Of a DNA stretch of 45,299 bases, positions 33,454-41,480 are shown one piece after another. Source of the DNA: CSP1-5 sp964558395 (lineage in GTDB: Bacteria; Methylomirabilota; Methylomirabilia; Methylomirabilales; CSP1-5). The number at the start of each line of letters is the position of its first letter. Positions within the stretch are counted from its first letter, which is position 1. The position numbers and the translations under genes were made by a program. The notes below the pieces were generated by a model. The model was not told the DNA's origin, made no database searches, and saw only the letters and a program-made list of their open reading frames with translations. The stretch lies in NCBI GenBank assembly GCA_964558395.1, contig CAZLDS010000022.1, positions 1-45,299 of the forward strand, given 5' to 3'.

Positions 33454-33807
33454 TCAACCGTCGCCACGCCTCGGGTTTCCCTGGCGTGCCAACTCCCTTG
33501 CGTAGTATCTCCAAATTTCATCTTGCTCTTGAAAGTTCAGGTGGACGAACTCCACGCCAGCAGTCCCTTTGGCCGACCACATGACGGTGCCGACGGTCTG
33601 CACCGCGCGGTTACTGACAGGGAGGCGGAACCGGAGCAGTAGTTGGACACCGACAGGGGGACTCGCCGCCTGCGTCTTCAGGAGGATCCCCCTAATTCCG
33701 ATGTTGGTCATTCGGCCTTGCTGAGTGCGCGCACCCTTTTCCTCATATTCGACTGAGAGGTCGCATGAAATCCGGGGTGCGCGACGCCGATCGGTGGGGT
33801 CAGTCAT
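33454..33807 (-). CDS. Stand-alone PilZ-domain protein (variant motif)
   Basis: The 117-residue product is a single PilZ domain: RRRAPRISCDLSVEY carries the RxxxR arm, but the second motif reads NIGIRG where canonical PilZ has D/NxSxxG, so cyclic di-GMP binding may be altered or lost. The C-terminus is helical (FQEQDEIWRYYARELARQ). Start ATG 33807 has GAGGACGCCACC upstream, a leader shared with the second stand-alone PilZ gene at 42708-43070. A candidate promoter lies at 33879-33908. Confidence 0.88.
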   Translation of the reverse strand: MTDPTDRRRAPRISCDLSVEYEEKGARTQQGRMTNIGIRGILLKTQAASPPVGVQLLLRFRLPVSNRAVQTVGTVMWSAKGTAGVEFVHLNFQEQDEIWRYYARELARQGNPRRGDG

Positions 33808-33878
33808 GGTGGCGTCCTCGATGGGCACCCGACATGGATGTCGGAAATGGCCCACCGTCTCGCTGCAAATGAGCCCTA

Positions 33879-33908
33879 AGTATCCGATAGGTGGTAGGGG
33901 GGTGTCAA
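33879..33908 (-). promoter_or_regulatory. Promoter of the stand-alone PilZ gene
   Basis: Minus strand: TTGACA (33908-33903), 18 bases beginning CCCCCC, GATACT (33884-33879). Start near 33872, a 65-base leader. One of the TTGACACCC-type promoters of this window. Confidence 0.55.
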
Positions 33909-33960
33909 GAGAACGTATCATGACAGCCGTTCCACATATGCGACCATGCGTCGTGTCGAG

Positions 33961-35298
33961 TTAGGCCGATCGCGCCTCTGGACCTACACCATCCCCAATT
34001 GCCGCCACCTGCAGGGCGTCTTGCTTCATACCGAGAGCCAGGCCTGTGACGAGCCAAGCAGCAGCGACGGGAATGGCGAGAAACGCAATAGCGGATAGCC
34101 CGAAACCCATGGAGGCCAGCCCCGCAAACAGCCAGCCGCTCAGTGCATCGCCGCCGCGATAGACGACCGTGTCGATGAAATTCTTGGATTTGTACTTTTC
34201 CTCACGCGTGATGACCGTGAATAGCATCTCACGGGCTGGCCTCGCAATGGCGTAATTGCCGGCGCGACGGAGCACCTGGAAGGCAACGAGTACTGCGAGC
34301 ACCGGGAAAAGACCGAGTGCGGTGAACCCGATTGCCATCGCGGCGGGGATAAGCGCGAGGGTCACGGGCAAGCCAAATCGGGCTACGATCCGCCCGGTGA
34401 GAAACACCTGCCCGAGAACCGTGAGCGCATTGACCGTTAGATCGATGGAGGCGAACAGTGCGGTACGCGCTTCAGGATCATCCAACCCGTTCGCGACAAT
34501 ATGGGCTTGCTGGAAGTACAAGAAGGTCGAGAGAGTTGTGTAGAGCCAGATGTACAGGCAAATCCCGAGAAGATAGGGCGATCGAAGCGCGACCTTAATC
34601 CCCGTCAGTATTCTGCCGCCGATGGGCGCATCCCGACTCCTTGTTTGGTCCAGGTGCGGTGCGTACACCGATGACCGCCCAGGGGAGGGTGATGGGTTGT
34701 TTTCGTGTAGGGCCGCCCAACGGACCAACCGGTGGATGCACACGATTCCAAGGCTCAAAAACAGCGCGGAAATGAGCAAGAGATTGACCGGGCCGAGAGA
34801 GCCGGCCAGGCTTGCGGTTAACGCCGCCCCCGATATCGCACCGGCACTGCCTCCCGCCGCGATAAAACCAAAGAGCCGGCGGGCCTGCGCATTGCTAAAA
34901 AGGTCTGCCATAAAGCTCCAGAAGACCGACACGACAAAAAGATTGAAAACGCTTACCCAGATGAAAAAGACCCGCGCCACGTAGGTGGGCGCGATGTGGG
35001 CTTTGAATAGGGCAAAAAAGACCAAGAGGTTGAGGATGAAAAAGACATACACCAAGGGGAGGAGCCGGCGACGTGGAAACCGTGCGACCGCCGCACCGAA
35101 GATCGGAACAGCGGCAAGCATGGCGACAAACGTTCCGGTGAACACCCATGAAAGATTCCCCACGCCTCCCTGAATGCCCATCTCATCCCGCACCGGGCGC
35201 ACGATATAGTAACTACAGAGGAGGCAGAAGAAATACGCGAAGGACCAGAGGAGTGGTTGAGTTTCATCGTCGTTGATGGTGACGATTCGTTTCAACAT
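33961..35298 (-). CDS. ATP/ADP-translocase-like MFS membrane protein
   Basis: The 445-residue product is a twelve-helix membrane protein of the branch that includes nucleotide (ATP/ADP) translocases and free-living MFS relatives; nucleotide transport is not implied. It has LLWSFAYFFCLLCSYYIVRP then VRDEMG near the N-terminus, the typical VFNLFVVSVFWSFMADLFS near residue 125 and RPAREMLFTVITREEKYKSK near residue 365, the latter a hallmark of this family. I use ATG 35298; an in-frame GTG at 35322 adds eight residues. It is divergent from REC-PilZ copy 2. Confidence 0.88.
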   Translation of the reverse strand: MLKRIVTINDDETQPLLWSFAYFFCLLCSYYIVRPVRDEMGIQGGVGNLSWVFTGTFVAMLAAVPIFGAAVARFPRRRLLPLVYVFFILNLLVFFALFKAHIAPTYVARVFFIWVSVFNLFVVSVFWSFMADLFSNAQARRLFGFIAAGGSAGAISGAALTASLAGSLGPVNLLLISALFLSLGIVCIHRLVRWAALHENNPSPSPGRSSVYAPHLDQTRSRDAPIGGRILTGIKVALRSPYLLGICLYIWLYTTLSTFLYFQQAHIVANGLDDPEARTALFASIDLTVNALTVLGQVFLTGRIVARFGLPVTLALIPAAMAIGFTALGLFPVLAVLVAFQVLRRAGNYAIARPAREMLFTVITREEKYKSKNFIDTVVYRGGDALSGWLFAGLASMGFGLSAIAFLAIPVAAAWLVTGLALGMKQDALQVAAIGDGVGPEARSA

Positions 35299-35661
35299 CG
35301 CCCAACCCAGATTCCGCCTCACGGGTCAACGGATACGCGCCTGATGCTCTCCTCAATTATACTCAATCGACCGGTCTGCGTACACGTCGCCTGGGCAGTT
35401 CAATGGAGCCTTCTCGTGGCGAGGTTCTATATATAAGTAAGGTTGAAGAAAGTACGATATTCCTTATGACAAGCTGTCCCGGTTCGATTGCCATCCTGGC
35501 AGGACGGCGGGCCTTCGGCGAGGGTCAGCTAAGCTTGGCCAGGAGCGGCATAGATTAGGCGAGTGATATAATTCAAGGGGTTGCGTCAACATTCTCGTGA
35601 TCCAAGCTTTTGGCACAGTTGTCGCAATTTTCCATGGTGAGGACTTGATCTCGGGGTGACT
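35299..35661. other. Divergent intergenic region with two promoter elements
   Basis: A 363-base gap between the MFS gene (minus) and REC-PilZ copy 2 (plus). Minus strand: TATAAT at 35361-35356 with no good -35. Plus strand: an extended -10, TGATATAAT, at 35564-35572, 90 bases before the REC-PilZ ATG. The middle (35400-35470) is AT-rich. I see no gene or RNA in it. Confidence 0.5.
35564..35572 (+). promoter_or_regulatory. Extended -10 promoter of REC-PilZ copy 2
   Basis: TG at 35564-35565, one base, then consensus TATAAT at 35567-35572; no recognisable -35, as allowed for extended -10 promoters. Start near 35579. Confidence 0.55.
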
Positions 35662-36402
35662 ATGGAAAAGCGTCCGATCCTGGTCATTGACGACGATCAA
35701 AGATCGACGGAACTCGTCTCTGCGATTCTTACTATTGTGGGGTTCGAAGTCCGTTGCGCTCATGACGGGCTGTCGGGGATCGAGATGGCCCGCGCGGTTC
35801 AGCCCGCGGCTATCCTCGTGGATATGATGATGCCCGGGATCGACGGTATTATTACGCTGCAGCATTTGAAATGGGATCCCGTTCTCGCGGGTATCCCCGT
35901 GATCGGCATGACGGCGTCATCAGACCTGGCCTACACCGGGAAGGCCTTCCAGGCCGGCGCCGATTTCTTTGTGCCGAAGCCTTTGAATCGAGGGAGCCTT
36001 GTCCGCGTAGTGGAATTGACGGTGGATAGGGCGCTGCGTGGCACCCCAATGCGTCATCACCGGCGCCATCCGCGTTTCGAGTCCGGAATCGCGGTCCAAT
36101 GCCTGGTCGGCGCGGATGCAAGCAGCGCTCGGAAGCTAACGGGGAGCGCGGGCAACGTGAGCCTCGGCGGCCTCTCGGTCATTCTGCCCGAGGCGCTGGT
36201 GCCGGGGACCCCAGTGGGTCTCCGGCTCGAGCTTCCCGAAAGGACCATTCCTGTGACAGGCAAAGTCATGTGGCAGAATCCCCAGGAGATGGTTGACGGA
36301 CGGATCCGGCACGGCATCCAGCTCGTGCGCTTTGCGAGCGACTCCAGTCTGGTGGGGTATAGACGCTATCTCAGCAAGGTCGCTGCGGCCCAACCACTGT
36401 AA
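35662..36402 (+). CDS. Response regulator with PilZ output domain (REC-PilZ), copy 2
   Basis: The 246-residue product is a paralogue of the protein at 28920-29648, similar along its whole length. Receiver domain: VIDDDQR, phospho-acceptor Asp in LVDMMMPGIDG, MTASSDL, and Lys in PKPL. PilZ domain: RRHPR and NVSLGG motifs intact, and the same C-terminal GYRRYLSKV ending. ATG 35662 aligns with the paralogue's start (MEKRPILVIDD against MQNRPILIIDD); GTG 35656 is an alternative. No histidine kinase or chemotaxis gene is next to it. Confidence 0.93.
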   Translation: MEKRPILVIDDDQRSTELVSAILTIVGFEVRCAHDGLSGIEMARAVQPAAILVDMMMPGIDGIITLQHLKWDPVLAGIPVIGMTASSDLAYTGKAFQAGADFFVPKPLNRGSLVRVVELTVDRALRGTPMRHHRRHPRFESGIAVQCLVGADASSARKLTGSAGNVSLGGLSVILPEALVPGTPVGLRLELPERTIPVTGKVMWQNPQEMVDGRIRHGIQLVRFASDSSLVGYRRYLSKVAAAQPL

Positions 36403-36443
36403 CACAACAGCTGGACCAGGCTTTCCTGGATCCAAAAGAAGTT

Positions 36444-37400
36444 TTAACGCGTCGTCATTTTGCTCTTCGAGCGGATTTGCATCACGCGTTCTTCCAACCT
36501 TTTCGCCTCATCCTTCCTTCCAGCCTTCTTGTACACCGCTGCCATCTTCTCGAGCATAGCTGCGACTGTTGGATGATCAGGCCCCAGAGTCTTTTCCTGT
36601 ATAGCAAGCGCTCGCTCGTACAGGGGCGCGGCCTCAGTATGTTTTCCCTGGGATTCGTAGAGGTGTGCCAGGTTATCCAGGTCTGCTGCGACCGCCGGGT
36701 GATCTGTACCCAAAATTTGCTCATGCTTCGCCAGGGCCCGCTTGTACCATGCTTCGGCCTCGGCATGCTGGCCCTGATCTTCATAAAGAGTCGCCAAATT
36801 GCTCAAAATTGTGGCCACCTGCGGATGGTCCTCACCGAAGGAGTCTTCGAGTATCTCTCGGGCCCGCATGTAGAGTGGCACGGCCTCGCCATACTTCCGT
36901 TGGGCTTCATAGAGTACGGCCAGGTTGTTCAGATCCGTTGCCACATCCGGATGATCCTTGCCGAGCACCTGCTCATCAATGGTCAGGGCCTGCTGATAGA
37001 GCGACTCCGCCTCGGCGTACTTCCCCTGTTCTTTATACAGAGCGGCGAGGTTATTCAGGGACGAGGCCACAAGGCGATGGGCGGGGCCCAGGGCCTTTTG
37101 CCGGATGGCCAGGGCTCGCCTGTACAGCGGCTCGGCTTGGTCATACTTGCCGCGGGAATGGTATAGGATGGCGAGGGTGTTCAGCGAATTGGCTACATGG
37201 GGATCATCAGGACCAAATGTTGCCTCGGCAACCTTCGCTGCTTCTATGGCGACCTCCGTCGCCTCCGACACACGTCCTTCTCGATGAAGGGTGACGATCT
37301 GGAGGTTCAGGGACTGCCACAGGTGCTCCTGGGCACGAGCGTGCATGGGAAGCACATGGACCAGCATGATTACCAGAATAGTCTTTCGTAACTGTCGCAC
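36444..37400 (-). CDS. Secreted tetratricopeptide-repeat protein (kinesin-light-chain type)
   Basis: The 318-residue product has a signal peptide (KTILVIMLVHVLPMHARA) and then about six TPR units with a 42-residue period, each of the form LGPDHPxVAxxLNNLAxLYE-x-QGKYAEAExLYxRALAI. The long 42-residue unit is the TPR_10/12 type found in kinesin light chains and many bacterial scaffolds. It should act as a periplasmic or exported binding scaffold. GTG 37400 is the start; ribosome site weak. It lies 49 bases behind the SPOR protein gene. Confidence 0.9.
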   Translation of the reverse strand: MRQLRKTILVIMLVHVLPMHARAQEHLWQSLNLQIVTLHREGRVSEATEVAIEAAKVAEATFGPDDPHVANSLNTLAILYHSRGKYDQAEPLYRRALAIRQKALGPAHRLVASSLNNLAALYKEQGKYAEAESLYQQALTIDEQVLGKDHPDVATDLNNLAVLYEAQRKYGEAVPLYMRAREILEDSFGEDHPQVATILSNLATLYEDQGQHAEAEAWYKRALAKHEQILGTDHPAVAADLDNLAHLYESQGKHTEAAPLYERALAIQEKTLGPDHPTVAAMLEKMAAVYKKAGRKDEAKRLEERVMQIRSKSKMTTR

Positions 37401-37449
37401 GAGAACATCCTGGGAGTGTCTCCGAGCTGGGACAGCGGTGGTCCGGGGC

Positions 37450-38400
37450 TCATTGCCTCACGATGAGGGGGGCGAACCCGTGCCTTTTAAGAGTGGTGAG
37501 TGTCTCGAGTGCGTCAGATCGGTCCTGATATTGTCCGACTCGCACGGCGTGTATTGGAGTGGGGGTAGGGTTGGAGACGATCTTGGGGGCAAACTTCTTC
37601 TGTTGGAGGTCGCGCGCCAAATCGATCGCTTCGTCTAAGTTGAAGAAGGACCCGACCTCGAGACCGAATCTCCCACCCCCGCTCTCGATCAGATGCGACG
37701 GAAACCCGTCAACGTTGAGCCGCCGCGCGGTTTGCGCCGCCTCTTCGCGATTGGGGAATTCCCCAGCATAGACACGATGACGGGTGATACGTGCCGTCGT
37801 CGTGTGGATGAACGGATGAAACCCCAGTTTTTCCAGGCGCGCTTTAAGGGCCACGGCGTTGTGCTCAACGACCAATGCCGCGACTTGGACGGTGTACCCC
37901 TTTTTTCCCGTGGCCTCCGGCACCGTCACCCTGGTCGTCGGCTCCGGGGCTGGCGCTTCTGCTGGACGCGGGTTTTGTGGGACTAAAGGAGTCTCTGCCT
38001 TTGGAGGGGCTGGCGCCGGGCCCCCCGCTTGCTTCAGATCCTGGCAACGGACATAGCCTGATCGTCCCCATACAGCCACTTCTCTGACCCTGCACCATGC
38101 GCCTTCGGAGGTGGTGTCTACACGCTCGACCTCCACGACGTCCCCCCGCATGAGCTGCATAATCACGATGCCTGTTGTGGCCATGTGAGAGTACACGGGT
38201 ACTCCGTCCTGCCGCACAGTCATGCGCTCGGCCGCCGTCCCCACGGGATGCCCCACGAGCACCAGGGCAGTGATCCCTGCGAGGGCGACCGTCACGACCC
38301 TTATCCGCTCCCCCTGTCGATGCTTTCGCTCCACCTGGTCCAACCCCATAAACGGTTTAAAGGGACGTGCTCGCATCCCATGATGTGAGCGATCGATCAC
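37450..38400 (-). CDS. SH3-like and double-SPOR-domain envelope protein
   Basis: SPOR domains bind denuded glycan strands of septal peptidoglycan. The 316-residue product has a short cytoplasmic part, a transmembrane/signal segment (VVTVALAGITALVLVGHPVG), an SH3-like domain (about 60-125; VRQDGVPVYSHM to SGYVRCQDLKQ), a Pro/Ala-rich linker and two SPOR-like repeats (about 165-240 starting GYTVQVAALVVEHNAVAL, and 243-316 starting FGLEVGSFFNLDEAIDLA). GTG 38400 overlaps the Nudix stop as GTGA. The SH3-like domain closely resembles that of the ankyrin protein at 1261-2283. Confidence 0.88.
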   Translation of the reverse strand: MIDRSHHGMRARPFKPFMGLDQVERKHRQGERIRVVTVALAGITALVLVGHPVGTAAERMTVRQDGVPVYSHMATTGIVIMQLMRGDVVEVERVDTTSEGAWCRVREVAVWGRSGYVRCQDLKQAGGPAPAPPKAETPLVPQNPRPAEAPAPEPTTRVTVPEATGKKGYTVQVAALVVEHNAVALKARLEKLGFHPFIHTTTARITRHRVYAGEFPNREEAAQTARRLNVDGFPSHLIESGGGRFGLEVGSFFNLDEAIDLARDLQQKKFAPKIVSNPTPTPIHAVRVGQYQDRSDALETLTTLKRHGFAPLIVRQ

Positions 38401-38801
38401 GCTGAGGGACCCTCCGGGAAAGCCGCGCGCAGAATCTTTGCATGGTCGAATGCCAATGACAAGTCGCGGAAGTCCTTCGTAACGATCAGGTCAGCCGCAT
38501 CAGACGATGCCTGCGGCGAGCCTGTCATGGGGTTTGCGAGAAAGGCGATCGACACGTAGTGCCCGCGTGGATCCCGCCCTGGTTCAGAAAACACGCCGAC
38601 CAGTCTCCGGAGACTCACCGTGATTCCGGTTTCCTCCTCGGCCTCTCTTACGGCGCATTGCTCTACGGTTTCCCCTTCCTCCAGGATTCCCCCGGGGAGG
38701 GCCCAGGATCCAAGAAAAGGTCCTTTCCCCCGCTTGATGAAGACGATTCCCTTGTCGGGGACCTCGATAATGACGTCAACGGTCAAGACTGGTCCAGCCA
38801 A
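38397..38801 (-). CDS. Nudix hydrolase
   Basis: Pyrophosphohydrolase acting on a nucleoside-diphosphate-linked substrate; the branch resembles ADP-ribose/8-oxo-dGTP-type enzymes but the substrate is not decidable. The 134-residue product has the full Nudix box GGILEEGETVEQCAVREAEEETGI split as GGILEEGETVEQ and REAEEETGI, with all catalytic residues. TTG 38801 is the start, with GAGGAG eight bases upstream. Its stop overlaps the SPOR gene by four bases, so the two are translationally coupled. Confidence 0.92.
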   Translation of the reverse strand: MAGPVLTVDVIIEVPDKGIVFIKRGKGPFLGSWALPGGILEEGETVEQCAVREAEEETGITVSLRRLVGVFSEPGRDPRGHYVSIAFLANPMTGSPQASSDAADLIVTKDFRDLSLAFDHAKILRAAFPEGPSA

Positions 38802-38931
38802 TTCAATTTCTCCTCAGGGTTCCGAAGTAACGGGTCTTCGGGCCCCTGCCACAAGAAGAATGCCCGAGTCGTCCCCTCTGTCAAGAAAAAACTGCGGTTC
38901 TCTTCGCTCGACCCCCCATGGGACGCAAATT

Positions 38932-39840
38932 CTAGCGCCACAGTCTTTTGGGATAGATGCCGCGGGCGATGAGATCTTCGATCCGTGTGATGAGGCGTGG
39001 TCGATCTTCGCGATAGGTAATGCCAAATCCTTGTTCGTCGCTCGGCAAGACCTTTACTCTGGCCAAGCCCTTTGCGATGAGCGTGTTCACGATCGTGGGA
39101 ATGACAAGCTCAGATGTTTCATCACGACCTCGTTCTTCCACGAAATCGATCCACTCCCGCCGCAGATGGGTGAAGATCAACGGGGTAAACCCCCACATAT
39201 TCCTCGAGACCGTCTCATCCCCAGAGAGGGAGAATCTTTGCCCCGTCTCGTCGATGCATCGGGCCCGATCGCCGTCAGGTGTGATCCCTGAGAGCTCTGT
39301 AACATTTTCGAGAAAGCCTTCGGCATTCAGGCGGCAGATCGCCCGAGAGACACCTCCGAATTCGGAAAGTGTGTCCCGTAGGACAAAGCCCACCATGGCA
39401 TAGTCGGCATCATCCCGATCTGTCATTGTCCGCAAATGATCCGCTAACAATGTAAAAGAAGTGGCCCCATAGAAATTGTCGGCGTTGATCGCCGCAAAGG
39501 GCTCCGTGATCGCCCCTTCGGCCATGAGGACTGCCTGAGCAGTTCCCCAGGGTTTTCTGACCCTGGACCGAACCGCAAAGGGTGATGAAAGGTGGCCTAA
39601 TTCCTGGTACACATATTCAGCGGCAATCGTGCCCTGCACTCTTTTGCCGATGGTGTTCTTGAATGCGGACTCGATGTCCTGCCGGATCACGAAGACCACC
39701 TTTTCAAAGCCCGCCCTGATCGCATCGTAGATGGAGTACTCAATGAGCGTCTCGCCACCGGGTCCCACCGCATCCACCTGTTTGAGGCCACCATAACGAC
39801 GCCCCATTCCCGCGGCCATGACCAATAATGTTGGATTCAT
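38932..39840 (-). CDS. Sugar-phosphate nucleotidyltransferase-like protein
   Basis: Predicted to form an NDP-sugar from NTP and a sugar phosphate. The 302-residue product has the N-terminal nucleotide-binding signature LLVMAAGMGRRYGGLKQVD, ETLIEYSIYDAIRAGFEKVV, AQAVLMAEG and the metal-binding segment FAAINADNFYG, then NMWGFTPLIF near residue 225. The exact sugar is unknown; the branch is that of stand-alone NTP transferases rather than RmlA or GalU. I use ATG 39840 with GGAGA upstream; the frame extends to 39936 without support because the promoter overlaps there. Confidence 0.88.
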   Translation of the reverse strand: MNPTLLVMAAGMGRRYGGLKQVDAVGPGGETLIEYSIYDAIRAGFEKVVFVIRQDIESAFKNTIGKRVQGTIAAEYVYQELGHLSSPFAVRSRVRKPWGTAQAVLMAEGAITEPFAAINADNFYGATSFTLLADHLRTMTDRDDADYAMVGFVLRDTLSEFGGVSRAICRLNAEGFLENVTELSGITPDGDRARCIDETGQRFSLSGDETVSRNMWGFTPLIFTHLRREWIDFVEERGRDETSELVIPTIVNTLIAKGLARVKVLPSDEQGFGITYREDRPRLITRIEDLIARGIYPKRLWR

Positions 39841-39906
39841 CACGTACGTCTCCGGCGTCCTCGTCTCCCCTGCGGTTTCTTCGTCACAAGCCATAGGGCC
39901 ATAGAA

Positions 39907-39936
39907 AATATACGTGAGAAGAGAGGGCTTCAGCAA
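39907..39936 (-). promoter_or_regulatory. Promoter of the nucleotidyltransferase gene
   Basis: Minus strand: TTGCTG (39936-39931), 18 bases, TATATT (39912-39907). Start near 39900, a 60-base leader. Confidence 0.55.
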
Positions 39937-40057
39937 GCAGTCGGCTCTGTCGGGGTGATCCCATGCGGCCGATATGGGGCACGATTCTTGCTGAAACCAT
40001 GGGCCGGAAGTGGGGGGTGTTCACGTCCAGTGCTCAAGGGCACCCCCACTCCTCCAT

Positions 40058-40891
40058 TCATTGGCCGAAGGTCACAGTCCCGCCCGGCTTCATGACGATG
40101 ACTTCAACGGGGAAATTACCCAGGGCTTTCTTGAACTGTTCGGGTGTTCCCTTCAGAGGCGGGAACGTCCCATAATGCATTGGGATCACGGTTTTCGGCT
40201 TCAGGAGGGTTCGGACCGCGTAGGCGGCATGGGCCGGGTCCATGGTGAAATGTCCTCCGATGGGGAGTAGGACAAGATGGGGCTTGTAGTACTCGGCGAT
40301 GAATTTCATATCGGTGAAGACACCGGTGTCGCCCGCATGGTAGATGGTGAAGCCGTTCTCCAGCTCGATGATGTACCCAGCGGGCTCCCCTCCGGGGTGC
40401 ACTGTCGTTTCCTTGTTTGCAGGGTTCACCTGGACAACTTCGGAGCTGTGTTCGGCCTTGACCATGGTAATCCGAACGTCGGTACCCAGTGGGATGATCG
40501 TTCCGCTTTTATTGAAGCGGACGAGTTGCTCGAAGGGCACCCAGCCCAGAGAGGCGAACGTGCGCCCCATGTCGGCGTTCAGGCCGACTTTGGCACCTGT
40601 CATCTTTGCGATCGCGGCCGTGTCCCCCACGTGGTCGCCATGCCCGTGGGTGACGAGGATGAGATCCACCTTTCCGAGCGTCCTCAAGTCTTTCAGTGCC
40701 TGAGGGGTTTTCGGATTGTTGGTAATGAACGGATCTATGAGGATCACCTTGCCGTCCCGTGTCGTAATTTTGAAGGCGGCCTGGCCGTACCATTGCAGCT
40801 CGAAGGCCTGAGCCAGGCGTGGGCCGACCGTCAGGGCCAGCAGTACGGTGCTGACGGCACCGATCGCGATGGCTGTTCGGTTGTGTTTCAT
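40058..40891 (-). CDS. Exported metallo-beta-lactamase-fold hydrolase (UPF0173-like)
   Basis: The 277-residue product has a signal peptide (TAIAIGAVSTVLLALTVG to AQA) and an MBL-fold domain: ELQWYGQAAFKITTRDGKVI, ILIDPFITNNPKTP, the metal motif VTHGHGDHVGD, YHAGDTG, LLPIGGHFTMDP and VIPMHYGTFPPLKGTPEQF. These match the UPF0173 metal-dependent hydrolases, which are usually cytoplasmic and lack a signal peptide, so this one is a periplasmic variant. Substrate unknown. ATG 40891 follows GAGGAGAAGGGTG. Confidence 0.92.
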   Translation of the reverse strand: MKHNRTAIAIGAVSTVLLALTVGPRLAQAFELQWYGQAAFKITTRDGKVILIDPFITNNPKTPQALKDLRTLGKVDLILVTHGHGDHVGDTAAIAKMTGAKVGLNADMGRTFASLGWVPFEQLVRFNKSGTIIPLGTDVRITMVKAEHSSEVVQVNPANKETTVHPGGEPAGYIIELENGFTIYHAGDTGVFTDMKFIAEYYKPHLVLLPIGGHFTMDPAHAAYAVRTLLKPKTVIPMHYGTFPPLKGTPEQFKKALGNFPVEVIVMKPGGTVTFGQ

Positions 40892-41166
40892 CACCCTTCT
40901 CCTCTACGTGTGTGGGTATGAATGTCCTTAATGCGACAAATGCGACGGTACGCGATGGGTCTCTGAATCTAGATTGTGAGGGACTCTGGGAGGCGATTAT
41001 AGATAGTCCGTATGGCCATTGCCCCGTTTGATGCAACCATAGTGTACCCGTCATAGCCAGCGGGTAACACGCCACTGATGTAATCTCGGTCCCAGAGAAC
41101 AAGAATGGCTGCGTTCCGCTGTACTTCTTCGGGGGTGGGGCGCCGTCGTCCTTTCCATTGGGGTAA

Positions 41167-41472
41167 CTACCTCGATGGATCCCATTGAAACGCGATGCTG
41201 ACATGATCAGTAAGATAGAGAAACATCTCTAGAGGCCGCGGAGGCCCAGTCCGCAAAACCAGCCCGTTCAATTCGAGGTCCGATGCCTTACTCCGCGCGG
41301 TGGCCGCCACCTCGCGGGCCGCATCATGCTCCTTCGCCATCCGTATCTGCTCCCTGAAAACGGCAATGGTCCAGTCCTTCTTATCCGATGCGGCGCGATA
41401 CCGCGATTCAAGGAAAACCGAGAGGCCTCCCACGACGAGGACAACCGAGTCGACAAACCAACCTGTATCCAT
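41167..41472 (-). CDS. Hypothetical membrane-anchored protein, possibly cut short by TAG
   Basis: A 101-residue product with one N-terminal transmembrane helix (WFVDSVVLVVGGLSVFLES) and a charged helical part. ATG 41472 lies eight bases behind the end of the decayed TPR gene, suggesting one operon. The frame ends at TAG 41169-41167, but the same frame continues in protein-like sequence for 65 codons (TPEEVQRNAAILVLWDRDYI and GVLPAGYDGYTMVASNGAMA) to TAG at 40971-40969. The gene may have been 40969-41472 originally. Function unknown. Confidence 0.5.
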   Translation of the reverse strand: MDTGWFVDSVVLVVGGLSVFLESRYRAASDKKDWTIAVFREQIRMAKEHDAAREVAATARSKASDLELNGLVLRTGPPRPLEMFLYLTDHVSIAFQWDPSR

Positions 41473-41480
41473 ATCCGAGA

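Noticed and set aside
35478..35510. tRNA T-arm-like GGTTCGATT
   Set aside because: The flanking bases do not pair as a T-stem and no acceptor, D or anticodon arm can be drawn.
29978..36402. Composite mobile element bracketed by the two REC-PilZ copies
   Set aside because: No transposase, integrase, terminal repeats or target duplication are visible, and the bracketing genes are divergent regulators rather than mobile genes.
36444..37400. Tandem DNA repeat with a 126-base period
   Set aside because: It is fully explained by the 42-residue TPR units of the encoded protein.
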